NCBI GenBank assembly: GCA_937897245.1
Contig: CALCBO010000081.1
Coordinates: 1-11,592, forward strand
Length of the DNA stretch: 11,592 bases
Direction of reading: 5' to 3'
Source: an uncultured Caryophanales bacterium
GTDB lineage: Bacteria; Bacillota_I; Bacilli_A; RF39; UBA660
Part shown: positions 1 through 6,270 of the stretch, piece by piece
How positions within the stretch are numbered: position 1 is the stretch's first letter
Layout: each line of letters starts with the position of its first letter
Notes under the pieces: model-generated
Seen by the model: only the letters and a program-made list of their open reading frames with translations
Databases searched by the model: none
What the model was told of the DNA's origin: nothing
Program-made: the position numbers and the translations under genes

Positions 1-17
1 AATAATTTCTTTTTCAT
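1..17 (-). CDS. 5' end of a probable secreted cell-wall-binding protein (partial)
   Basis: Only the start codon and about five codons are inside the window, reading MKKKL then L or F. The call rests on context. The upstream sequence (18 to about 258) aligns almost throughout with the leader of the cell-wall-binding gene at 9554-10696, including the same AAGGATG ribosome binding site, the same spacing to ATG and a TTGACA promoter element at the matching place. A lysine-rich start is also what a signal peptide would show. The gene is therefore probably a third member of that family, running leftward out of the window. The product itself cannot be seen. Confidence 0.55.
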
Positions 18-136
18 AATATCATCCTTATAAAATTTAATTTAAAATTTAATGTAGTAATTAATTTATTTGCGTTAAATTTTATATTTAAATATAATTA
101 GACTACATGCTAAATATTTTTTAAAATTTATACAAA

Positions 137-166
137 ATAATAACATTATCATAAAATTTATGTCAA
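137..166 (-). promoter_or_regulatory. Promoter of the left-edge gene
   Basis: Read on the minus strand, TTGACA (166-161) is followed by TATTAT (142-137) with an 18-nt spacer. The same arrangement is conserved in the leader of the paralogue at 10832-10860 with a 17-nt spacer. It implies a 5' untranslated leader of roughly 115 nt. Confidence 0.55.
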
Positions 167-254
167 TAAATTAAATTTTTTGTAAAAAGTATCGGTTAGT
201 ATCGACTTAACTAAGATAGTTTTAAATAATATTATGAAAAAATATAAATTAAGT

Positions 255-270
255 TTTGTAATAATACAAA
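255..270. repeat. Short dyad upstream of the serine recombinase
   Basis: TTTGTA-ATAA-TACAAA is a 6-bp perfect inverted repeat about 90 bp before the recombinase start. It lies just where similarity to the wall-protein leader ends. It could be part of a recombination or operator site; in DNA this AT-rich, chance is also possible. Confidence 0.25.
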
Positions 271-357
271 TAATTAAATAATGTAATAGAAATTATGAGT
301 TGAGATAAAACTTATATCTTAGCAATCTTTATTTTATATAGACATTTGGAGGAAGAC

Positions 358-1113
358 ATGAAAAAAAAAGCAGTAGGATATTGTAGAATATCAACAATAA
401 TGCAACTTGACAATACATCACTTAAGGACCAAGAAGAAAAAATTAGAATATATGCTAAACTTCACGATATAGTAATAGATGAAATGTTTATAGACAAGGC
501 TGTATCAGGTAAATATACAGACAGACCACAATATTATAAGATGATGGATTATATAAAAGAAAATGATATAGATATGATAATAGTCTACAAAAATGATAGA
601 ATACACCGTAGTTTATACAATTTATTAGCAATGATTTATGAGCTTAATGAATGTGACGTGGCTTTGGTTAGTGTTACAGAAATGTTTGATACATCAACAC
701 CACAAGGAATGCTATTTTTACAGATGCTAGGAAGTTTTGCAGAGTTTGAAAGGGCTATGATTAATGAAAGGACTAGAAATGGAAGAATAGTAAGGCTTAA
801 TGAAAATAAATGGGTTGGCGGTAGGACATCACTTGGATATAGAGTAAATAAACAAGGTAAATTTGAAATAGACGAAGAAGAGGCTAAGATAGTTAAGGAT
901 ATATTTAAATTAAGGTCTAAGGGGCTTTCGTTGGCCAAGATAGGTGATAAATATGGATTTTCAAAGCAGAAGGTAGATTATATATTGAAAAATAGAAATT
1001 ATATTGGATTATTTGAGTATTATAATAAAAGAGAGCAAAGAAATATTGTTATAGAGATAGATCCTATAGTATCTAGGTATATGTGGAATAAGGTTCATTC
1101 TAAGAGAGGTTAA
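358..1113 (+). CDS. Serine recombinase (resolvase/invertase family), short form
   Basis: This is a site-specific recombinase that would cut and rejoin DNA through a serine-phosphate bond. The start is ATG at 358 because GGAGGA (348-353) lies just before it; the upstream TTG at 346 would overlap that site. The product is 251 aa. The resolvase domain (about 1-140) shows GYCRIS with the catalytic Ser at residue 12, YKNDRIHRS with the conserved Arg residues, and a long helix after TPQGM. Residues about 152-245 match the 'Recombinase' DNA-binding domain (GGRTSLGYR, then a helix-turn-helix around GLSLAKIGDKYGFSKQKV). Large serine integrases usually run 450 residues or more and carry a zinc ribbon and coiled coil after this domain; here the protein ends early. 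It may be a resolvase or an integrase reduced to its core. It sits near the left end of the putative inserted segment, so it may have driven integration. Confidence 0.88.
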   Translation: MKKKAVGYCRISTIMQLDNTSLKDQEEKIRIYAKLHDIVIDEMFIDKAVSGKYTDRPQYYKMMDYIKENDIDMIIVYKNDRIHRSLYNLLAMIYELNECDVALVSVTEMFDTSTPQGMLFLQMLGSFAEFERAMINERTRNGRIVRLNENKWVGGRTSLGYRVNKQGKFEIDEEEAKIVKDIFKLRSKGLSLAKIGDKYGFSKQKVDYILKNRNYIGLFEYYNKREQRNIVIEIDPIVSRYMWNKVHSKRG

Positions 1114-1122
1114 TTTTATTTA

Positions 1123-1170
1123 AAAATAAGAGGTCTAGGTCAGATTTAATATCTGACTTAGACCTTATTT
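1123..1170. terminator. Bidirectional terminator between convergent genes
   Basis: A long hairpin has arms AATAAG-(A)-GGTCTAG-GTCAGAT and ATCTGAC-TTAGACC-TTATT and a 5-nt TTAAT loop. It contains one bulged A and one G-T pair. It lies between the recombinase stop (1113) and the stop of the minus-strand gene (1173), with A/T runs on both sides, so it can end transcription from both directions. Confidence 0.85.
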
Positions 1171-1172
1171 AA

Positions 1173-1751
1173 TTATTGTTGCTCCCATATTGCTTGAGCT
1201 AGTTTAAATTCAATTGTATCGAAGTCTTTATATAAACTTGATTTTTTAAAATCCTTTTGAATATAGTAATTTAAACCTTCATAATCGTTTCTTATATTTA
1301 TTATATCATCTTCATTAGCTAATAATTTATCATTATTAACACTAACTAAACCTTTATCATCTTTAGAATAATCAACTTTACTTTTTAATTTTTCTATTCT
1401 TTGTGCTAATTCTTTAGCTTTTGTTTCCTCAGCTTCAAACTTTTGTACTCTTTCTTCAGCAGATTTTATAATATCTTGTGCATCTAATATATATAATTCT
1501 AATTCACTTTTTTGGATTGAATCTAAAGCGTTATAAGCATCTATTGCTGTTTTAAATTCAGCTTTATTTCCTAAAGTAACAGTATAAGGTAATTTATTTA
1601 TTAAATCTTTAACTTGTGATACCGTTAGTTTAGCTTGAACAAAACTTACCGTATTATTCATTGTCATTGCATTTGCATTTATAGTATTAGCTGCAGTTAT
1701 TAATCCAAAACTTGCTACTGCACATAATATCGCTTTATTTCTTTTCATCAT
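1173..1751 (-). CDS. Secreted helical surface protein, unknown function
   Basis: The 192-aa product starts with a signal peptide (MMKRNKAILCAVASFGLI, then ANTINANA with likely cleavage near residue 28). The mature part is almost all helical. Residues about 46-84 (VKDLINKLPYTVTLGNKAEF, then AYNALDSIQKSEL) match the pattern LPxxxT...AYxALxxxQK known from helical repeats in Gram-positive surface proteins. Residues about 95-127 look like a coiled coil rich in Glu and Lys. There is no LPXTG anchor, transmembrane helix or enzyme motif, so it is probably released or loosely wall-associated. AGGAGGT lies 7-8 nt before the first ATG; the second ATG is also usable. An extended -10 promoter lies upstream at 1832-1861. 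It converges with the recombinase and is transcribed alone. The role is unknown. Confidence 0.75.
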   Translation of the reverse strand: MMKRNKAILCAVASFGLITAANTINANAMTMNNTVSFVQAKLTVSQVKDLINKLPYTVTLGNKAEFKTAIDAYNALDSIQKSELELYILDAQDIIKSAEERVQKFEAEETKAKELAQRIEKLKSKVDYSKDDKGLVSVNNDKLLANEDDIINIRNDYEGLNYYIQKDFKKSSLYKDFDTIEFKLAQAIWEQQ

Positions 1752-1831
1752 TATAATTACCTCCTATTATATAAAAATAATTTTTAATTTAATGAATTAT
1801 TTTTATGTAATTTATTTTTATATTTGAGTTT

Positions 1832-1861
1832 ATTATACCATTAAATGCGAAAATTAAACAA
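1832..1861 (-). promoter_or_regulatory. Extended -10 promoter for the 192-aa secreted protein
   Basis: On the minus strand the sequence reads TTGTTT (1861-1856), an 18-nt spacer ending in TGG, then a perfect TATAAT (1837-1832). The TGnTATAAT form is a strong extended -10. It would give a leader of about 75 nt before the AGGAGGT site. Confidence 0.7.
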
Positions 1862-1980
1862 AATTGTATGACTTTGTAATATTTTCGTAATGTTTTCAAT
1901 AATAAAGTAAAATATTATTATAATAAACACTTAAAAAGAATTAACCAATCAATGCTTTTATAACATTAATTTATAAATAG

Positions 1981-2088
1981 AATTTTAGATTAAATATTTA
2001 TGAAATAAAATTGGATGAATTAGGATTAAAAAGAACTATTTTTTACAAATTACTAAAAAATAAAGGAATTAAATGCAAAGAAATATAA
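1981..2088 (+). pseudogene. Possible remnant of a helix-turn-helix recombinase/transposase end
   Basis: An open stretch of 35 codons with no start codon or ribosome binding site ends in TAA at 2086-2088. It would encode ...YEIKLDELGLKRTIFYKLLKNKGIK..., which looks like the helix-turn-helix at the C-terminus of resolvases and transposases. Stop codons lie immediately upstream in this frame, so it would be a decayed 3' fragment. The match is short and made by eye; chance is possible in AT-rich DNA. Confidence 0.25.
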
Positions 2089-2091
2089 TTA

Positions 2092-2120
2092 TTGACTTTT
2101 TATTTACAACACTATAGAAT
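2092..2120 (+). promoter_or_regulatory. Promoter reading toward the RNA region
   Basis: TTGACT (2092-2097), a 17-nt spacer and TAGAAT (2115-2120) each match the sigma-A consensus at five of six positions. No protein gene follows, so the transcript starting near 2127 would be non-coding. Confidence 0.5.
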
Positions 2121-2126
2121 GAAATT

Positions 2127-2439
2127 ATATTAAAACAAAATAAAAGCATTAACAAATTACACATCTCGTATCGATCGCAAAAACGATATTGAGAAAACCA
2201 TAGATTTGCAAAACAAACAATTCTATAGATAAAACCTACAAACTGGAACAAACAGTTGGTAAGAGTCGTAAAATGTTAAAGCTCTTAATTTTAAGTTATA
2301 TATATTTATAATATATACATATTATCAAATATATAATTTAGTTACAATAGATTAAGAGTAAAATGTTATATTAGATATACATTTTTTTACATATAGATTT
2401 CGATACCGAGCCTGTTCACAGTTGTGGATGGGTTTTTTT
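2127..2439 (+). ncRNA. Candidate small RNA upstream of the large structured RNA
   Basis: This stretch begins at the promoter at 2092-2120 and ends at the terminator-like hairpin 2411-2439. It contains local hairpins at 2165-2193 (CTCGTATCG with CGATATTGAG), 2237-2261 (around AACTG/CAGTT) and 2260-2287 (TAAGAG/CTCTTA). No supported reading frame lies in it. It could be an independent RNA of about 310 nt, or the 5' leader of the large RNA that follows. Only the promoter and hairpins are seen; transcription is inferred. Confidence 0.3.
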
Positions 2440-3070
2440 AATAAAAAAAGATATTATGAGATCTATAACTCATAAATTTTTGCTACACATCTTATTTGAT
2501 ACTACTAGTAAGATTTATTGTAACAACAATAAGTAGCTTTTCTTAACTAGCAAGTCATTAACGTAGAGTTGCTAATAACTAAAATTAGAGCCCTTACAAT
2601 ATAAAAAGGTTGGTAGGGAGACCTGAGTAAGTCTATAAACTAGAGTATCTTATAAAGATGCTACAGTAGAATACTGCTGTTAAAATGGGTATTCGGCCAC
2701 ATACTAAAGGTCTTCTCTTAGTGTGTGTAACGTTAGTCCTATAATTGAAACTCTCCAGAGGATGTTTAGCCTATTGCTACACAAATAGTAGCCCAAGGTA
2801 AAAAGGAGCGGTAAGAGGTTGCCTGTAACACGAAAGGACTACACAAAATAGCTAAAAGGCTAGACAGGTTGGAAGGCATGACCTGCTTTGATGTGTACTT
2901 ATGCTGAAATGCATAAGAATTCGAGAAGATATGTAACGTTCCAGGAGCGTATACCTGGCGAGGTGACAGTGTTTCACGATGTTATATAGAATTGTATCTA
3001 TTTTATTATACTAATGTATATTTTTATAAAAAATAGGACAATTCTATGAATCTAGCTCGGCTCTAGTGTT
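2400..3070 (+). ncRNA. Large structured non-coding RNA, candidate ROOL/GOLLD-like class
   Basis: About 660 nt without a reading frame, but with dense helices and far more G+C than the flanks. Helices seen: a closing pair CCGAGC (2406-2411) with GCTCGG (3055-3060); a three-way junction GCTAC/GTAGC (2482-2486, 2533-2537) enclosing 2489-2514 and 2515-2532; hairpins at 2548-2574, 2591-2618, 2619-2634, 2644-2662, 2664-2676, 2699-2726, 2776-2792, 2849-2862, 2865-2885 and 2898-2917; a second junction (2929-2985) with hairpins 2941-2958 and 2963-2977; a long-range pair TAGTCCT (2734-2740) with AGGACTA (2835-2841); and a 62-nt terminal hairpin (2986-3047). G-U pairs in several stems favour the plus strand. 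The size, 5'-3' closing helix and plasmid-like setting resemble the ROOL and GOLLD large RNAs of Firmicutes phages and plasmids, but I cannot confirm the family. Group I or II intron cores are not seen. A shortened second copy lies at 6271-6410. Confidence 0.72.
2411..2439 (+). terminator. Hairpin plus T-run at the 5' edge of the large RNA
   Basis: CCTGTTCAC (2411-2419) pairs with GTGGATGGG (2424-2432) around an AGTT loop, and seven T residues follow (2433-2439). Several of the pairs are G-T, and these work only in a plus-strand RNA. It has the form of an intrinsic terminator. Its first two bases overlap the strand that would form the closing helix of the large RNA (2406-2411 with 3055-3060), so the two foldings compete. 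Confidence 0.5.
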
Positions 3071-3146
3071 TCATATGAGCGTTTTAAAATCAACTATTTT
3101 TTTAAATAATTGATAAATGAAAGAAATAACATTTTGAAAAATAGAT

Positions 3147-3176
3147 TTGACAAAAGCGTTAGCGAGTGTCATATCG
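3147..3176 (+). promoter_or_regulatory. Possible promoter of the OB-fold/ParB-like gene
   Basis: A perfect TTGACA (3147-3152) is followed after 17-18 nt by a weak -10 (CATATC/ATATCG). The spacer holds GCGTTAGCG and a motif shared with 9172-9187. The -10 match is poor, so this is tentative. Confidence 0.3.
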
Positions 3177-3242
3177 TTGGCTTATTAGTTCACTAGAGTT
3201 TATAATTTTAGATGAAACGATTAAAAGAAGGGAGTAACATAT

Positions 3243-4136
3243 ATGAAATTAGAAATATTAGATACAAAAATAAAATTATTTTTAGAAATTAACAAAGATA
3301 AACTAAAATCAAAAGAAAATGGTACAAGCAGATTTATATTAAAAAGCAATATGGAAAGTGATGAAAAAAGATCATCTATATTAGTATTAAATTTAAATAA
3401 AAAACACACTAATTTTATAAATAAAACTAATTTTAAAAATAAAATATTATTTGTAGAAGGTCACTACGAAATATTAAAAAATAAGAAAGAAATACCTTAT
3501 GCAAATATTAATGTTACTAGAATTACTGTTCATAAAAAAGAAGATATTGTTAGAAGTAAGAAAATTAAAAGTAGTATAATATCAGACTTTGAAAAAGATG
3601 ATTTAAAGGAATTTGAAGAAAAGTATAAGAAGTTTTGTACTAATGAAGAAATGAAGGAATTAATTGATACATTAAAAGAAAAAGATTTATTACAAAAAAG
3701 AATAAGAGCAAATAAACAAGAGATTCATTTAAAAGCTCAAGAAAATCGTTTGAAAAAACAAGAAATGCATTTAAAAGAGCAAGAAAGGCTTATATTAAAA
3801 GAAAAAAGAAGAGAAGAAAGAGAAGAATCAAAAACAAGTAGTCCTAAAAAAGCAAAATGGTATGAGAATTTAGAGGATTTTATAGATTTAGATACAAACA
3901 ATATAAGCTATTCAGATGAAGTTTTTAAGAAAGGTTATATTTCTTTATCTTTAGAAGATTTAAGAGATAAAACAAAAGATAATTATGTAGCAGTAAAAGA
4001 AATAGATGAAAATAAATATGAGTTGGTGATGGGTATAAAGCCATTTTTGACAGCAAAATTATCAAATCAAAGTGTTAAAGCATATATAACTGATTTATCT
4101 AGGTATGAGTTTATAGAAAGTTTAAATAATAAATAA
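3243..4136 (+). CDS. OB-fold-like / coiled-coil / ParB-like plasmid protein
   Basis: The 297-aa cytosolic protein has GGGAG (3230-3234) 8 nt before the ATG. Three regions can be seen. Residues about 1-100 are beta-rich and end in ILFVEGHYEILKNKKEIPYA and INVTRITV, a pattern like the single-stranded-DNA-binding OB fold (VEG...Y.N..V..I). Residues about 118-200 are strongly charged helix with a repeated 13-residue unit (KQEIHLKAQENRL, KKQEMHLKEQERL), a coiled coil likely used for oligomerisation. Residues about 228-290 (YISLSLEDLRDKT, then EIDENKYELVMGIKPFLTAKL) resemble the N-terminal ParB/Srx nuclease-like fold, in which a loop 'yeLv.G..r..A' follows a short strand pair. It lies upstream of the replication gene and downstream of the large RNA. 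A role in replication, partition or RNA/DNA binding is inferred, not shown. I do not recognise a named family. Confidence 0.6.
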   Translation: MKLEILDTKIKLFLEINKDKLKSKENGTSRFILKSNMESDEKRSSILVLNLNKKHTNFINKTNFKNKILFVEGHYEILKNKKEIPYANINVTRITVHKKEDIVRSKKIKSSIISDFEKDDLKEFEEKYKKFCTNEEMKELIDTLKEKDLLQKRIRANKQEIHLKAQENRLKKQEMHLKEQERLILKEKRREEREESKTSSPKKAKWYENLEDFIDLDTNNISYSDEVFKKGYISLSLEDLRDKTKDNYVAVKEIDENKYELVMGIKPFLTAKLSNQSVKAYITDLSRYEFIESLNNK

Positions 4137-4383
4137 AATAACATTAACTCTTAGTATAAAAAGCACTTTTAAAATATATTTTCCTTTAAAACTGATTTTA
4201 GAGGTAATAAGAAGTTTGATTAACTAAAGAATAGAATGTCCTTTTGTAATGTGTAATTTAGAGGGTTTAAGTCATTATAATGCTAGTAATAATTGTTAAT
4301 AGATAATAGAGGTAAAATTTATATACTAAAATGACTATTTATGTTAAAATTAAATTTAATTAAGAAAATATAAAATAAATAGC

Positions 4384-4470
4384 AAAAAAGCTAGGAACGA
4401 TATAAGTTTGGCGACTTATCCCTAGCTTTCCACACACTCTAGTAAAAGAGATTTTTTATATTATTATTAT
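4384..4470 (-). ncRNA. Candidate antisense RNA controlling the replication gene
   Basis: On the minus strand TTGATA (4505-4500), a 17-nt spacer and TAATAT (4482-4477) form a fair promoter. The transcript would begin near 4470 and end about 85 nt later at a strong terminator. That hairpin has arms AAAGCTAGG (minus strand 4429-4421) and CCTAGCTTT (4395-4387), enclosing ATAAGT/ACTTAT with a six-base loop, and the minus-strand RNA then runs into six T residues (4389-4384). On the sense strand the loop is TTGGCG, which fits the YUNR U-turn motif common in plasmid antisense control. It would act only if a rep transcript begins upstream of 4384. Nothing shows expression directly. Confidence 0.45.
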
Positions 4471-4510
4471 GAATTAATATTACCATATTCATTCATAAAT
4501 ATCAATAATT

Positions 4511-4540
4511 TTGATAATAAAACAATATAAAATTTATTAT
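4511..4540 (+). promoter_or_regulatory. Possible promoter of the replication gene
   Basis: TTGATA (4511-4516), an 18-nt spacer and TATTAT (4535-4540). It lies about 105 nt before the ATG at 4645, back to back with the minus-strand promoter at 4477-4505. An additional upstream TATAAT at 4276-4281 has no good -35. Confidence 0.4.
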
Positions 4541-4644
4541 AAACCAATAAGTTTTAATTTAATTAAGTATGACTTATTAAAATAAATTTGTGAAATCTCT
4601 TTATCTTTAGTGTGAAGTTGCTAAAAACAGAAGGGATTTTTTTT

Positions 4645-5172
4645 ATGAAAATGACAAAATTTTGTGATCACTTATACGATGAAACTACAGATGGATACAT
4701 ACAAATATTAAAACTAGATGATAAAAATAATAGCGGTGAGCTAACTATTAAGATATATAACACTAAAAATGACGGACTAAGAGACATTGTAGAGGAATTA
4801 CATAAAAAAGAAGATGTATTCCTATCGCCAAATACAATGTATATACCAAAAAGAAGAGTAGAAAATATAAGACAATTTAGAGCATTATTTCAAGATATAG
4901 ACTGTGAAAGTATGGAACTTGAAAAGGCTGAAACAGTTTATATGATATGGATAATGTACTATGAAGGTAAAATACCAAAACCAACTATGGTAACAGATAG
5001 TGGAAGAGGTATACATCTATATTGGAGAATACAAAATGCCCCTTATGGAGCGTTAAATACATGGCAAGAGTTACAAGATTATATATATTACAAATTAAAG
5101 CATCTAGGAGCTGATAAAAAAGCTACAGATGGCGCAAGAGTACTAAGACTTCCTGGTAAACTCAAAGAGTAA
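4645..5172 (+). CDS. Replication protein, AEP primase domain (N-terminal part, frameshifted)
   Basis: The start is ATG at 4645, with AGAAGGG (4629-4635) 9 nt before it; the in-frame GTG at 4612 lacks a site. The 175 residues form the catalytic half of an archaeo-eukaryotic-primase-type plasmid replication protein. Motif I is FRALFQDIDCE with Asp84 and Asp86, motif II is GRGIHLYW with His124, and motif III is ATDGARVLRLPG with Asp162. Such proteins prime, and often initiate, plasmid replication. The frame ends abruptly at KLKE-stop, where relatives continue LPGTxNxK. The next frame reads on as NSKSNTDCKVLYIDNYLEYS into the ORF at 5219-5923. The gene is therefore one reading frame of about 425 codons broken by a +1 shift (one base gained or two lost) near 5158-5162. 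It may be a mutation, a sequencing error or, less likely, programmed frameshifting. Confidence 0.75.
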   Translation: MKMTKFCDHLYDETTDGYIQILKLDDKNNSGELTIKIYNTKNDGLRDIVEELHKKEDVFLSPNTMYIPKRRVENIRQFRALFQDIDCESMELEKAETVYMIWIMYYEGKIPKPTMVTDSGRGIHLYWRIQNAPYGALNTWQELQDYIYYKLKHLGADKKATDGARVLRLPGKLKE

Positions 5173-5218
5173 CACTGATTGTAAGGTTTTATATATAGAT
5201 AATTATTTAGAGTACTCT

Positions 5219-5923
5219 ATGTATGAATTAAGAGAAGAGTATTTAAATTATAAACCTAAAACACATCAATTACAGATGCAACAAACTAAAAAAATAGATA
5301 ATAAGGTTATTTCAAATAGATTTTTTAACTCGTATAGTTTACATATGGAAAGAGCCAATGACTTAGAAACTTTATGTAGGCTTAGAGAGTATAACATGAC
5401 AGGATATAGAAATATGGCACTGCATTGTTATGCGTATTGGAAGGGTATTTATATTAGAGATGATTATGAACTTGAAAATGCAGTTATAGAGTTTAATAAT
5501 GCATTTACTGAGCCACTTAAGGAAACAGAGGTACAAGCTGTTTTAAGGTGTATACCAAAGGCTATAGATAAGTTTATAGCATATGAGCAAGGATTAAGAA
5601 GTGGTGAACGTAAGAGAGTTTCTAAAGGTATGAGGGATAAGGACGGTTATTGGTATAAGAATGAGACGTTAATTGATAGATTAGGTATTACAAAATCAGA
5701 ACAAAAACATATGAAGACTATAATTGGAACAGATGAGAAGTATCGAAGAAATAATGAGAGAAGAACGCCAAGAAATGAACAAGGATTAACAAAAAGACAA
5801 CAAGATAAGCAAAATTTAATAAATGAGATACAATCATTAAAAAATAAGGGTATGACACAGAGAGAAATTTCTAAAGTTATAGGAAAATCAATAAGAACAA
5901 TAAAAAACTATTGGAATTTATAA
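5219..5923 (+). CDS. Replication protein, PriCT and helix-turn-helix part (C-terminal, frameshifted)
   Basis: This is the second half of the replication protein. The ATG at 5219 has no ribosome binding site, and the frame is open upstream to the break near 5159, so it is best read as continuous with 4645-5172. Residues about 50-125 match the primase C-terminal (PriCT) helical domain: RNMALHCYAYWKG, then NAFTEPLKETEVQAVLRCIPKA with the typical N..f..PL.e.Ev pattern. The last 45 residues are basic and end in a helix-turn-helix (GMTQREISKVIGKSIRTIKN), probably for origin binding. The central part includes DKDGYWYKNETLIDRLGITKSEQKHM, another likely DNA-contacting segment. If the break is real, primase and DNA-binding parts are separate polypeptides, or the gene is dead and replication depends on another copy. 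Confidence 0.72.
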   Translation: MYELREEYLNYKPKTHQLQMQQTKKIDNKVISNRFFNSYSLHMERANDLETLCRLREYNMTGYRNMALHCYAYWKGIYIRDDYELENAVIEFNNAFTEPLKETEVQAVLRCIPKAIDKFIAYEQGLRSGERKRVSKGMRDKDGYWYKNETLIDRLGITKSEQKHMKTIIGTDEKYRRNNERRTPRNEQGLTKRQQDKQNLINEIQSLKNKGMTQREISKVIGKSIRTIKNYWNL

Positions 5924-5930
5924 TATAAAG

Positions 5931-6179
5931 GTGCAATTAAATGCTCTTTATAAATATGTGGTTTCTTTGATGTTGTCGAAAGGATTAAGGATTAATTATA
6001 ATATGATTTTAAGTAATCTTATTTGGTTAACTCTTTTGTCAACTGAAATGGCTCTTTATAAAATAGGTATATTAAAGGATGAATGGTTAACAAATAAGAT
6101 TATTTTACAAAAATTATCAATACCATTGAAAACACTGGAAAGACATATAACCAAAATGAGAAAAAATAATCTCATCTAG
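5931..6179 (+). CDS. Small winged-helix protein, possibly truncated
   Basis: GTG start 8 bases after the replication gene, with only a weak site (ATAAAG). The alternative ATG at 5970 also lacks a good site. The 82 residues end in WLTNKIILQKLSIPLKTLER, then HITKMRKNNLI, a winged helix-turn-helix of the type seen in plasmid replication proteins (recognition helix, then k.nLI). The frame stops exactly where the wing would begin, so it may be the N-terminal half of a broken gene. The motif ALYK occurs twice (residues about 5 and 41), encoded by repeats of GCTCTTTATAAA that recur after the stop at 6197. Function unknown; it may be a replication accessory or a relic. Confidence 0.4.
   Translation: MQLNALYKYVVSLMLSKGLRINYNMILSNLIWLTLLSTEMALYKIGILKDEWLTNKIILQKLSIPLKTLERHITKMRKNNLI
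5943..5962 (+). repeat. 20-bp direct repeat, copy 1
   Basis: The 20 bases from 5943 are identical to those from 6197. A shorter 12-base version (GCTCTTTATAAA) occurs at 6051. The copies start 108 and 146 bp apart, all in or just after the winged-helix ORF. They may mark a recombination scar or act as repeats near the rep gene. Confidence 0.6.
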
Positions 6180-6196
6180 CATACCCTCATTTTTTG

Positions 6197-6216
6197 GCTC
6201 TTTATAAATATGTGGT
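6197..6216 (+). repeat. 20-bp direct repeat, copy 2
   Basis: Identical to 5943-5962. It lies 17 bp after the stop of the winged-helix ORF and in a different reading frame from copy 1, so protein conservation does not explain it. Confidence 0.6.
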
Positions 6217-6270
6217 CTTTTGTGTTACGGAATGAAGTTTAATTAAACAATAAGATTTAAATATAAATAT

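Larger units (their letters stand above)
4137..4644. other. Intergenic replication control region, possible origin
   Basis: About 500 bp without a gene between the ParB-like protein and the replication initiator. It holds a nested stem-loop (4387-4429), a near-DnaA-box TTTCCACA (4427-4434, one mismatch to TATCCACA), a minus-strand promoter (4477-4505), a plus-strand promoter (4511-4540) and AT-rich tracts that could unwind. The position just before a primase-type rep gene is usual for an origin with copy-number control. Iterons are not seen, so the origin call is inference. Confidence 0.4.

Noticed and set aside
636..938. 100-aa minus-strand ORF inside the recombinase
   Set aside because: Shadow of the well-supported serine recombinase on the other strand.
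2069..2251. 60-aa minus-strand ORF
   Set aside because: Cysteine- and aromatic-rich chance frame with no ribosome binding site, lying over a hairpin-rich non-coding stretch.
2890..3000. Group II intron domain V
   Set aside because: The hairpins here lack the AGC...GAAA...CG pattern of domain V, there is no GUGYG 5' end and no intron-encoded reverse transcriptase.
2560..3060. Group I intron or IStron (intron plus IS605-type element)
   Set aside because: The P7-like R and S elements are not found in the right order (the AGTCC-containing strand comes before its partner), there is no TnpA or TnpB gene, and no split gene flanks it.
3089..3114. Terminator of the large RNA (ATCAACTATTT with AAATAATTGAT)
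   Set aside because: An 11-bp AT-only stem with a mismatch and no T-run after it; too weak to call, so the 3' end of the RNA stays undefined.
3221..3409. 62-aa minus-strand ORF
   Set aside because: Shadow of the AT-rich start of the ParB-like gene; no ribosome binding site.
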